The notes under the pieces are model-generated. The model saw nothing but the letters and a program-made list of their open reading frames with translations, did no database searches and was not told the DNA's origin. A program made the position numbers and the translations under genes. A stretch of 15,766 nucleotides of DNA. Origin: Trueperella sp. (lineage in GTDB: Bacteria; Actinomycetota; Actinomycetes; Actinomycetales; Actinomycetaceae). The DNA is taken from NCBI GenBank assembly GCA_012727825.1, contig JAAYGH010000177.1, positions 1 to 15,766 on the forward strand. Direction: 5' to 3'. Numbering within the stretch: position 1 is the first letter of the stretch; the number at the start of each line of letters is the position of its first letter. Shown in pieces: positions 7,351-14,794 of this stretch.

Positions 7351-8076
7351 ATGATTTTCTTGCGTAACTCTCAGACATACCTTGAGTCGAACACCTACAT
7401 TCTTGCTGACGATGATGCTCGTGAAGCCCTCGTCGTCGACACCGGTGCTGGCTCGCACGCATGGATTCCGCAGGCGCTCAAATCTCGCGGACTCACGATC
7501 GGCGCAGTCTTACTAACCCACGGTCACGCCGATCACGTGTGGGATGTCGCTGCGGTAGCAGGGTCTGCACCCGTCTACTTGCCGGCCCCGGATATGTACC
7601 GAATGGACAATCCACTTGGCGTATCTCCGGCAGATCCGACCCGGGATCTCGTGCTTTCACGACTCGGATTCCAGCCCTGGACTAAACCAGATAACCTGCA
7701 TGAACTTCCCACGAACATGCTTTCAGGTCCGATCGAAATCGTTCGAGGTATCCACATGCGGGCAGTTCCTGCGCCCGGGCATACCGAAGGTTCCACAATT
7801 TTCCTACTTGAAGGCGATCCAACGCCGGACAAGGAAGGCGCCATGATGAGCACAGGGCGCAAAGAGCAAATCATGCTCTCCGGAGACGTACTCTTTAACA
7901 ACGGCGTGGGCCGCACGGACCTTCCGGGCGGAGATGATCAGAAGATGGCAGCAACACTTCGCCTTCTCGTCCAGATTATTAAGCCTGAGACGTACGTGTT
8001 CCCCGGCCACGGTCCACACACCACGATGTTCCACGAGGTGCGGCACAACCAATTTTTGCACCATGCGATGAGTTAA
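7351..8076 (+). CDS. Metallo-beta-lactamase-fold hydrolase (glyoxalase II-like)
   Basis: This is a 241-residue cytoplasmic metal-dependent hydrolase of the MBL superfamily. The zinc-ligand motif THGHADH is at residues 56-62. It is followed by the third-site histidine in APGHTEGS (141-148), the bridging aspartate in LSGDVLF (177-182), and a C-terminal FPGHGPHTT (217-225) with H220. The layout matches the glyoxalase II-like thioesterases that sit before hisS in mycobacteria (Rv2581c, recalled from memory). It may cleave a thioester such as a glutathione or mycothiol conjugate, but the substrate cannot be read from sequence. All metal ligands are present, so it should be active. It is the first plus-strand gene after a divergent promoter region, and hisS follows after 48 bases, so co-transcription is likely. 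Confidence 0.88.
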   Translation: MIFLRNSQTYLESNTYILADDDAREALVVDTGAGSHAWIPQALKSRGLTIGAVLLTHGHADHVWDVAAVAGSAPVYLPAPDMYRMDNPLGVSPADPTRDLVLSRLGFQPWTKPDNLHELPTNMLSGPIEIVRGIHMRAVPAPGHTEGSTIFLLEGDPTPDKEGAMMSTGRKEQIMLSGDVLFNNGVGRTDLPGGDDQKMAATLRLLVQIIKPETYVFPGHGPHTTMFHEVRHNQFLHHAMS

Positions 8077-8124
8077 ACATTCTCGGATTCGGCGGTTTAC
8101 TGCCAAAGGTGGAACAATAGTCCC

Positions 8125-9453
8125 ATGGCAAAAATCGCACCTATCTCTGGATTTCCCGAATGGCTCCCCGCTGGTCGCATCATCGAGCAGCGCATGATTG
8201 ATCTGTTACGAGAGACGTTCGAGTTACACGGATTCTCCGGAATTGAAACACGCGCTGTTGAACCTGTCGAGCGCCTGTTGGCAAAGGGTGAGACGTCCAA
8301 GGAAATTTATCTGCTTCGTCGCCTCCAAGATGAAGCAGGCGCCGATTCGGAACTCGGTCTCCACTTCGATCTTACTGTTCCACTGGCACGCTACGTGTTG
8401 GAAAATTCCGGGCACCTTGACTTCCCATTCCGTCGCTACCAGATCCAAAAGGTCTGGCGTGGGGAACGCCCGCAAGATGGCCGGTTTCGCGAATTTTTGC
8501 AGGCGGACGTGGACGTCGTTGGTCAAGACACACTCGCGTTCCACCACGAAATCGAACTTCCGCTCGTCATGGTCGACGCTTTGTCTAGGCTTCCGATCCC
8601 GCGCGTGACGATTCAGGCGTCCAACCGAAAGGTCGCCCAAGGTTTCTACGAGGCGATCGGAATTGAGGACGTCGACGAAACGCTGCGCATCATGGACAAA
8701 CTCGACAAGGCGGGTCCGACGGTCGTTGCTACCATGCTCGCCGACGGCGTGGGAGCAACGAGCGACCAAGCTCGCCTAGCGCTTGAGCTTGCAGATATTT
8801 CAGGGAACGACGCCGGTGTAGCCGATCGCATCCTTGCCCTGGGCTACCGTTCTGACCTGCTTGACGAGGGCCTTGAAGAACTCGTGGCACTTGTTGAAGG
8901 CGCCAATGAGTTGATACCCGGATCCCTGACCGCCGATCTCCGCATCGCCCGCGGCCTCGATTACTATACGGGCTCGGTGTACGAATCTACCCTCGAGGGT
9001 CATGAAGACCTGGGATCAGTGTGTTCGGGTGGTCGCTACGATTCTCTCGTGTCGGATGGTCGTAAGACCTACCCCGGCGTCGGACTGTCGATTGGAGTAT
9101 CGCGTATTCTGGCACGCGTCATTGGGCAGGATCTCGTGACGCCGTCACGCAAAGTGCCGACCACTGTACTCGTTGCAGTCAACGACGAAGCGGAACGCCG
9201 CCACGCAGAAAAGACGGCGCAGTCACTGCGTCAGCGCGGAATTTCCGCGGAAGTCTCACCGAGCTCGGCAAAGTTCGGCAAGCAGATTCGCTATGCCGAT
9301 CGTCGCGGCATTCCGTACGTGTGGTTCTCGATGGACGAAGGTGAGCAGGTCAAAGACATTCGTTCCGGACAACAGGTTGCGGCTGAACCGTCCACCTGGG
9401 TCCCTCCACACGCCGACCTCACTCCCGAGCTCGTTCTCGAGGGTCGCTCATGA
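8125..9453 (+). CDS. hisS: Histidyl-tRNA synthetase
   Basis: The enzyme charges tRNA-His with histidine using ATP. The 442-residue product has the class II synthetase core. The N-terminal part includes SGFPEWLPAGR (8-18) and the substrate-pocket stretch HFDLTVPLARY (80-90). Motif 2 is KVWRGERPQDGRFREFLQAD (109-128). The histidine-specific motif RGLDYYTG is at 276-283, then CSGGRYDSL (300-308) and motif 3 GVGLSIGVSRIL (318-329). The anticodon-binding domain fills about 345-435. It is of the divergent subtype that has EIYLLRRLQDE at residues 60-70. An AAAGGTGG lies 12 bases before the ATG, which is long for a ribosome site. AACAAT at 8113-8118 has the same six-base spacing to the ATG as the boxes at rel and 7351, so a leaderless start is a possible alternative. 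The stop overlaps the next gene as ATGA. Confidence 0.96.
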   Translation: MAKIAPISGFPEWLPAGRIIEQRMIDLLRETFELHGFSGIETRAVEPVERLLAKGETSKEIYLLRRLQDEAGADSELGLHFDLTVPLARYVLENSGHLDFPFRRYQIQKVWRGERPQDGRFREFLQADVDVVGQDTLAFHHEIELPLVMVDALSRLPIPRVTIQASNRKVAQGFYEAIGIEDVDETLRIMDKLDKAGPTVVATMLADGVGATSDQARLALELADISGNDAGVADRILALGYRSDLLDEGLEELVALVEGANELIPGSLTADLRIARGLDYYTGSVYESTLEGHEDLGSVCSGGRYDSLVSDGRKTYPGVGLSIGVSRILARVIGQDLVTPSRKVPTTVLVAVNDEAERRHAEKTAQSLRQRGISAEVSPSSAKFGKQIRYADRRGIPYVWFSMDEGEQVKDIRSGQQVAAEPSTWVPPHADLTPELVLEGRS

Positions 9454-11192
9454 GTGAACCGTTCAGTATGCCGATGTCGCGGGTAAGTGAGGTCCTTGAT
9501 CCCTTCCGCGAATCATTGGCACACCTCCGCTTTCCGCTTGAGGTCGGTGGTGTTGAAGATGTGGAGCTAACCTACCAGGACGTCCTTAACCAGCTTGATG
9601 ACTACGTCATTCCGCGTTACAACTCGCTCGATGCTCCACTTCTTGCAGTATTTGGCGGATCGACGGGTGCGGGCAAATCTACGCTCATTAACTCCATTGT
9701 GGGAGAAGTCGTTGCACTTGCCTCAGCCATCAGGCCAACTACACGGCGTCCGTTATTGCTCTACAACTCCGAGGACGAACAGTGGTTTACTGACCAGCGC
9801 ATTTTTCCTCATCTCGCGAGGGTCACGTCGCACGGCCCGAACGACCTGCGGTCTACCGGAGAAGCCGGCAACGAGCTCGAGATCCGCGGAACTCATCTTG
9901 TCCCACGCGGAATGGCCCTCCTTGATTCGCCTGATATCGATTCCGTCGTGGTCGAGAACCGCCAGCTCGCGGCTCAGTTCTTGGCCGCCGCCGATCTGTG
10001 GGTCTTCGTGACCACTGCGGCTCGCTACAGCGACGCGATTCCGTGGGCGATGTTGGATGACGCAGCCGAGCGCAACGTCGTCATCGGAATTATTTTGAAT
10101 CGGGTACCCGCAGGAACCGGCGCTGAAGTGCGCTCCGATCTGTACCGCATGCTTGCCGAGCGGGGCCTCGAACACGCTCCGCTCTTCATGTTGTCCGAAC
10201 AGCAACTAGACGATGAGGGCAGGGTGTCGGCTACAGATATCGCACCGATTCGTGGCTGGCTTGAAGGTCTTGCTGCGGATGCGGCCGTACGTGCGTCGGT
10301 CGCGCGTCAAACGCTCAGTGGAACGGTCGACTCGCTCGTTCGCAACAGCGAATATATTCTGGCCGGTTACGATCAGCAGATCGAGGGATCCGATTCACTT
10401 CGCTGGGACGTTAACTCCGCCTATGAAGGTGCGCTACAGAGCATTTCGCGAGACGTTTCCGACGGTTCGATGCTTCGCGGTGAGGTGCTTGCGCGCTGGC
10501 AGGATGTTGTGGGTACAGGTGAGTGGGCACGCAAGCTTGAACAGGGCGTCTCCACGATCCGGGATAGGATTTCAGGATTTTTCCGTGCCGCAGTAGACAC
10601 GAAGCCCGTCGAGGATGCGATCGAAGACAACCTGTATACGCTCATCATGAGTGAAGCAGATCAGGCGAATACGCGAGTGACAGACGCGTGGAGTCGGGGC
10701 ATTGCACGCGACGTGGCGGCCACTGCGCACGATAGTCTCCGGTCTCCAGAGGATCGGAGCGAACAAGCTGCTCATCTTGTTCGGGAGTGGCAAAACGATC
10801 TCATTGCGATGATCCGCGACGAGGGCGAGGGTAAAAGGATGACGGCGCGTGCTCTGGCATTCAGCGTCAATGCGATCGGTACTGCACTCATCATTGTCGT
10901 GTTCGCCTCCACGGGCGGGCTTGTGGGCGGGGAAATTGCAGTAGCGGGTGGCACCGCCGTCGTGGCACAGCGAGTTCTTGAAGCGGTTTTTGGCGACGAT
11001 GCCGTTCGCCGCATGGCAACTCAAGCAAGAGAAGGGCTCGAGAAACGAGTCTCCGAATTTCTGGCCGAAGACAAGGGCGTGTGGCTCCATGCGTTGGAAG
11101 AGTTGGGTGTGAACCGCGAACTTCGTGGCACGTACGCGAACGCGCTCGCCGCGTTGGTAGAGGCCAAGAGCGCCGACGGGAGGACACTGTGA
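9450..11192 (+). CDS. Dynamin-like/YfjP-type membrane GTPase, first of a pair
   Basis: The gene encodes a 580-residue predicted GTPase related to bacterial dynamin-like proteins. The G1 P-loop GGSTGAGKST is at 69-78, the G2 region SAIRPTTRRP at 92-101, and G3 DSPDIDS at 159-165. G4 is the non-canonical NRVP at 217-220, lacking the Asp of the usual NKxD. Residues 280-465 are mostly helical and could form a dynamin-type stalk. A Gly/Ala-rich hydrophobic segment at about 472-512 may be a membrane anchor or paddle. Charged helices close the protein. Start 9450 overlaps the hisS stop by four bases and has GAGGG six bases upstream. The next gene is a related GTPase that overlaps by four bases, so a heteromeric pair is likely. 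Homologous pairs in other actinobacteria (for example Streptomyces DynA/DynB) remodel membranes at division septa; that role here is inference. Confidence 0.85.
   Translation: MSEPFSMPMSRVSEVLDPFRESLAHLRFPLEVGGVEDVELTYQDVLNQLDDYVIPRYNSLDAPLLAVFGGSTGAGKSTLINSIVGEVVALASAIRPTTRRPLLLYNSEDEQWFTDQRIFPHLARVTSHGPNDLRSTGEAGNELEIRGTHLVPRGMALLDSPDIDSVVVENRQLAAQFLAAADLWVFVTTAARYSDAIPWAMLDDAAERNVVIGIILNRVPAGTGAEVRSDLYRMLAERGLEHAPLFMLSEQQLDDEGRVSATDIAPIRGWLEGLAADAAVRASVARQTLSGTVDSLVRNSEYILAGYDQQIEGSDSLRWDVNSAYEGALQSISRDVSDGSMLRGEVLARWQDVVGTGEWARKLEQGVSTIRDRISGFFRAAVDTKPVEDAIEDNLYTLIMSEADQANTRVTDAWSRGIARDVAATAHDSLRSPEDRSEQAAHLVREWQNDLIAMIRDEGEGKRMTARALAFSVNAIGTALIIVVFASTGGLVGGEIAVAGGTAVVAQRVLEAVFGDDAVRRMATQAREGLEKRVSEFLAEDKGVWLHALEELGVNRELRGTYANALAALVEAKSADGRTL
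11178..11183 (+). promoter_or_regulatory. Shine-Dalgarno site fixing the second GTPase start
   Basis: GGGAGG lies five bases before the GTG at 11189 and is the strongest ribosome site in the window. It decides for the GTG over an in-frame ATG at 11081 that is buried in the preceding gene. Confidence 0.8.
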
Positions 11193-12757
11193 CCCTGACT
11201 GAATCTATTGGCTCTTTGCATGCCGCACTGGAGATAGGCGCCCAGAGAGTGCCCACCGCGATCGGTGATGCGACAAAGGTTCTCGACAAAGCAATCGAAC
11301 GGCGCTCACTTGGCGCAGATGTGACGATCGTAGCGCTCGCCGGTTCCACGGGAGCAGGTAAATCCTCGCTGATCAACGCGATGGTGGGCCGCCAAATTTC
11401 GCGTGCAAGCGCTATCAGACCGACGACGTCGGAACCATTGGCCGTGACGAATGCGCACGCAACTGACGTGCTCGACTGGCTCGCGATTGATGACCGTCAC
11501 GAGGCTGATCTGACGAATGCCGGCGGTATGGTCCTCATTGACCTTCCGGATATTGATTCCACAGAGTTCGCGCATCGGGAGACGGCCAAGAAACTGACGT
11601 CGCTCGTCGACGTCGTCGTGTGGGTGCTCGACCCGCAAAAATACGCAGACGCGGTGGTTCACGAGGATTACCTGTCGAATTTGGCCGAACACGCAGCGAC
11701 GACCATCGTCGTCCTCAACCAGGCCGACCGGCTCGACGAGCAGACCTTAACGAGTATCGTCGCGGACGCGGAGCGACTCATGCGCGAGGACGGCCTTGAG
11801 GTTGATGTCATTCCGACATCTGCGGTCACTGGCCAAGGACTAGTCAAGCTGTGGGATCGTGTGGACGCGATCGTTCAGGAGAAGTCCGCAGCGGATGAAC
11901 GGTTAGCAGCAGACATTCGTACTGCTGGTCGCACCATCATCGGCGGTATTCACACCCGCGGTGGCAAACAGCCGAGCCAGGCAATTGACCCGGACTTCAC
12001 TCCGGTGGCAGCTGCGTTGGCGAAGGCCGGAGGGGCCGACGTCGTCGCTGAGGCCTCGGCGGGTTCCTACACGAAGCGGGCACGCGAAGCGACTGGATGG
12101 CCGGTGACCCGTTGGCTCGCAAAGCGGAAGCTTGATCCACTCAAGCGTCTTCGTCTCGACTCTGACCGCCCGCAGGTGACCGGCACGAGCGAGTACGTAT
12201 CGCCGGCGCTGGCGACAGCCGCGCGGGGAAAGGTACGCACCTACGTCAACGATTCAACAGCGCACATGCCGCGCGATTGGGCAGGTGACGTGCAGGACGA
12301 GATGTCCGAACGCACCGATGGCTTCTTGGCGGGCATTGATCAGGTCATCGCGGGCGCAGATGTGGAGGCCAAGCGTCGACCCGCGTGGTGGTTGGTCGTT
12401 AATCTGCTTCAGTGGCTTGCGCTTGCAGTGGCCGTGGTTGGTGGTGTGTGGCTGTTGTTGTTAATCTTCGCCGACACCCTGCAGCTGCAACTCGAAGTTC
12501 CGCCCGCATGGGGCATCTTTCCGGCTCCCACCCTGATGCTGGTTGGTGGCCTTGTTCTGGGGTGGTTGCTAGCCATCGTCGGTCGGGCGTTGGCAAAAAC
12601 GGGTGCGAAACGGACCCGTGAGAGGGTCCGGCGTCGGCTGACTAAGACCATCGGCGATCGCGCCCGAACAAACCTTTTAGCGCCCCTTGAAAAGGAGCGT
12701 GCAATCTACGCTCAGTTTTTCGACCTGCTGGGATTGCTCACACGCGCAAAACCCTAG
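11189..12757 (+). CDS. Dynamin-like/YfjP-type membrane GTPase, second of a pair
   Basis: The gene encodes a 522-residue membrane-anchored GTPase. It has all five G motifs: G1 GSTGAGKSS at 52-60, G2 SAIRPTTSEP at 74-83, G3 DLPDIDS at 118-124, canonical G4 NQAD at 177-180, and G5 TSAVTG at 210-215. A mixed-charge middle region follows, with GWPVTRWLAKRKLDPLKRL near 303-321. Two transmembrane segments lie at about 399-428 and 447-468, and the basic C-terminal tail begins RTRERVRRRL. The SAIRPTT and PDIDS motifs are shared with the first GTPase, so the two are paralogues, probably from an old duplication. The GTG start overlaps the preceding TGA as GTGA and has GGGAGG five bases upstream. The two proteins probably act together on membrane; the target is unknown. 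A 19-bp terminator hairpin follows 11 bases after the stop. Confidence 0.87.
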   Translation: MTLTESIGSLHAALEIGAQRVPTAIGDATKVLDKAIERRSLGADVTIVALAGSTGAGKSSLINAMVGRQISRASAIRPTTSEPLAVTNAHATDVLDWLAIDDRHEADLTNAGGMVLIDLPDIDSTEFAHRETAKKLTSLVDVVVWVLDPQKYADAVVHEDYLSNLAEHAATTIVVLNQADRLDEQTLTSIVADAERLMREDGLEVDVIPTSAVTGQGLVKLWDRVDAIVQEKSAADERLAADIRTAGRTIIGGIHTRGGKQPSQAIDPDFTPVAAALAKAGGADVVAEASAGSYTKRAREATGWPVTRWLAKRKLDPLKRLRLDSDRPQVTGTSEYVSPALATAARGKVRTYVNDSTAHMPRDWAGDVQDEMSERTDGFLAGIDQVIAGADVEAKRRPAWWLVVNLLQWLALAVAVVGGVWLLLLIFADTLQLQLEVPPAWGIFPAPTLMLVGGLVLGWLLAIVGRALAKTGAKRTRERVRRRLTKTIGDRARTNLLAPLEKERAIYAQFFDLLGLLTRAKP

Positions 12758-12768
12758 CATTCACAATG

Positions 12769-12810
12769 ATGAGGCAGGCCCGAGCGGATCACCGTTCGGG
12801 CCTGCCTCAT
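12769..12810. terminator. Bidirectional hairpin terminator between convergent genes
   Basis: Positions 12769-12787 pair with 12792-12810 over 19 bp, with one G-T wobble at 12784/12795 and an ATCA loop. The outer 15 bp are perfect (ATGAGGCAGGCCCGA and its complement). It sits in the 87-bp gap between the second GTPase and the converging helicase gene and can end transcription from both sides. There is no T-tract on either strand. Confidence 0.85.
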
Positions 12811-12844
12811 GCGCTCGCCAACGATGAGCGATTATTTGCCAGTG

Positions 12845-14680
12845 TCAGCGGAAGTTGCGCGGCTTACGGCCAGGTTTGAAGCGGCGACCGGACCTGCGAT
12901 CGTCGCCGAATGAGCCACCAGAACGACGCTCATCGCCAAACTTACGATCTGCGCGGTGCTTGCGCACAGCGCGATCATCAGATGGGCGCGGGCCAGTATC
13001 ACGGGAAATATTGAGATTACGGCCCGATACGCGAGCGTTCGAAATCTTCTTTTGAGTACCCGCATCGATCTCACGATCAATTTCAACAAGCGAGAAGGTC
13101 GGGTAAATATCGATGCGACCAAGCTGCGAGCCAGTGAGCCCGCCCTCGCCGGTGATTGCACCAACAATGGCACCGGGCGAAACGCCATCACGGCGCCCAA
13201 CCTCGACTCGGTACATCGTGCCGTCACTATCGAATGTGCGCGCACTGTTGCTCTTGCGGCGGTCTCCACGGTCTCCACGGTCACGTCGATCACCGCGGTC
13301 GCGCCGATCACCACGTCGATCACCGCGATCGTCAAAGGAGACCGTCAGGCGCTCGGGTTCGTCATCGGCCTGCGGACCCGGATCACGCACGCCTAACGCG
13401 AGAAGTGCGGCGATGAGATCTTCGGGGGACATGCCCTTGTCAGTTTGGATTTGTTCGGCTCGGAATTCGTCGATGAGCTCTCGATACACGGACAGACGGC
13501 CCGCCTCGTAACGTTCTTTAGCCTGTGTGACCAGCTTACGTGCGCGTAGACCTGAAACCTCGGCCGGGGTCGGCAATTCAACTTCGGTGAGCTTCGCGCG
13601 CGTAATATTCGCAATGCGGCGGAGTCGCGAGCGTTCTTGGGGTGTCACGAATGTGAGCGATGTGCCTTCGCGGCCCGCGCGACCAGTGCGGCCAATGCGG
13701 TGGACGTAGGTGTCCGCTTCGCGGGGCACGTCGTAGTTGACAACGAGCCCAATCCGTTCCACGTCGAGTCCACGGGCTGCAACGTCGGTCGCGACGAGCA
13801 CATCGAGCGAACCAGAACGTAGGCGCTCAACGAGCTTCTCGCGGTCACGTTGTTGAACGTCACCAGACAGCGTCGCAGAGTGGACGCCGCGCGTGGTGAG
13901 TTCGATGGCCAAATCCTCGGCCGTCGCGCGGGTACGGACAAACACGAGCGCCGCGTCAGCCTCCGTCGTCGCCAACACACGGGCAAGTGCACCGACCTTA
14001 TGGCGCGAAGGAACCACGGCAAACGTCTGGTTGATTGTGCTAATCGTTGACGCCGATGGCGTGACTGTAATTTCCACAGGATCTGTCATGTGCTTGCGTG
14101 CCACATGGCGAATCTGGTTCGGCATCGTGGCAGAGAAGAGCGCCGTTATACGCTTTGCCGGCAGGTCGGTCGCGATTTTGTCGACGTCCTCGGCAAAGCC
14201 CATGCGAAGCATTTCGTCAGCCTCGTCGAGAACAAAGTAGTGCACGCCGTTCAGCTTGAGTGATCCGCGATCGATGAGATCCATGATGCGCCCTGGGGTG
14301 CCGACGACGACCTGCGCGCCGTCGCGAATCTTGCCAATCTGCGGGCCATATGGCGAACCGCCATAGACTGACACGACGCGAAGACCCGTGGTCTGGGAAG
14401 CGAATTCATCAATAGCGTCGGCGCCCTGCACGGCAAGTTCACGGGTCGGTACGAGGACGAGCGCCTGAACTTGACGGAGGTCGGCGTCCACGTGGGTGAT
14501 CAACGGTAGGGCGAACGCGGCAGTCTTGCCGGTGCCGGTTTGGGCGACGCCTACGACGTCGCGCCCCTCAAGTAGGGGAGGAATGGCCTGAGCCTGAATA
14601 GGGGTAGGAGTTTCGTAGCCCATCTTCGTGATGGCGGACAGGATGTTTTCAGGCAGATTGAGCCCAGAAAAAGTAGTCAT
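12845..14680 (-). CDS. deaD: DEAD-box RNA helicase, DeaD/CsdA type
   Basis: The gene encodes a 611-residue ATP-dependent RNA helicase, probably used in ribosome assembly, RNA decay or cold adaptation. Motifs in order are the Q motif with F4 and GYETPTPIQ (21-29), motif I AQTGTGKT (46-53), PTREL (78-82), TPGR (128-131), DEAD (152-155), SAT (183-185), VFVRTR (247-252), ATDVAARGLD (297-306) and HRIGRTGR (327-334). A helical spacer ends near 432. Residues 449-476 are an Asp/Arg/Gly low-complexity linker, followed by a DbpA-like RNA-binding domain (about 487-560, starting MYRVEVGRRDGVSPG) and a basic Arg/Gly tail. I start at 14680 because the family begins with the F-x-x-L region. The in-frame ATG at 14755 would add 25 atypical residues and lies upstream of the best promoter. 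The exact paralogue name is less certain than the family. Confidence 0.93.
   Translation of the reverse strand: MTTFSGLNLPENILSAITKMGYETPTPIQAQAIPPLLEGRDVVGVAQTGTGKTAAFALPLITHVDADLRQVQALVLVPTRELAVQGADAIDEFASQTTGLRVVSVYGGSPYGPQIGKIRDGAQVVVGTPGRIMDLIDRGSLKLNGVHYFVLDEADEMLRMGFAEDVDKIATDLPAKRITALFSATMPNQIRHVARKHMTDPVEITVTPSASTISTINQTFAVVPSRHKVGALARVLATTEADAALVFVRTRATAEDLAIELTTRGVHSATLSGDVQQRDREKLVERLRSGSLDVLVATDVAARGLDVERIGLVVNYDVPREADTYVHRIGRTGRAGREGTSLTFVTPQERSRLRRIANITRAKLTEVELPTPAEVSGLRARKLVTQAKERYEAGRLSVYRELIDEFRAEQIQTDKGMSPEDLIAALLALGVRDPGPQADDEPERLTVSFDDRGDRRGDRRDRGDRRDRGDRGDRRKSNSARTFDSDGTMYRVEVGRRDGVSPGAIVGAITGEGGLTGSQLGRIDIYPTFSLVEIDREIDAGTQKKISNARVSGRNLNISRDTGPRPSDDRAVRKHRADRKFGDERRSGGSFGDDRRSGRRFKPGRKPRNFR
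13253..13336 (-). repeat. Low-complexity repeat coding for the DRGDRR linker of the helicase
   Basis: This stretch encodes helicase residues 449-476, built almost only from Asp, Arg and Gly. At DNA level it contains a 16-base direct repeat (13282-13297 and 13312-13327, spaced by 30 bases) and a tandem GGTCTCCAC pair at 13261-13278. Such a tract can change length by slippage or recombination in multiples of three, altering the linker but not the frame. Confidence 0.75.
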
Positions 14681-14714
14681 AATACCTAAGTGGTGTGGGC
14701 GGCCCTCGGCCGCG

Positions 14715-14743
14715 ATAGTAAATGGCGCCCGTGCGCCGCTTAA
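14715..14743 (-). promoter_or_regulatory. Putative promoter of the DEAD-box helicase gene
   Basis: On the minus strand, TTAAGC (14743-14738) is followed after 17 bases by TACTAT (14720-14715). The -10 fits TANNNT and the -35 shares three of six bases with TTGACA. Transcription would begin near 14708, leaving a leader of about 28 bases before the ATG at 14680. That leader has only a weak AGG as ribosome site. Confidence 0.4.
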
Positions 14744-14770
14744 CACATCACTCACAAACGGCCTGGGCCC

Positions 14771-14785
14771 GGCGCCTTTCGCGCC
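14771..14785 (-). terminator. Possible weak terminator after the MFS gene
   Basis: GGCGC and GCGCC pair over 5 bp around CTTTC, nine bases beyond the stop of the minus-strand transporter gene. A GGGCCC palindrome and GTTTGTG follow on that strand. The stem is short, so the transporter and helicase may still be partly co-transcribed. Confidence 0.3.
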
Positions 14786-14794
14786 TCAAGAAGT

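Noticed and set aside
10572..11090. 172-codon open frame antisense to the first GTPase
   Set aside because: It has a Cys/His/Arg-rich translation with no domain pattern and no ribosome site, fully inside a well-supported gene.
11081..11188. ATG at 11081 as the start of the second GTPase
   Set aside because: It would overlap the first GTPase by over 100 bases with an Arg-rich out-of-frame sequence. The GTG at 11189 has a strong GGGAGG and a typical GTGA junction.
13253..13336. Possible CRISPR-like repeat
   Set aside because: Repeat units are short, unevenly spaced and in frame with the helicase linker; there are no unique spacers and no cas genes.
13113..13511. Plus-strand frame rich in Ser/Arg repeats
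   Set aside because: The repeats are the complement of the helicase Asp/Arg/Gly linker, not a separate gene.
14681..14755. ATG at 14755 as the helicase start
   Set aside because: The added 25 residues do not resemble DEAD-box N-termini and span the best promoter candidate.
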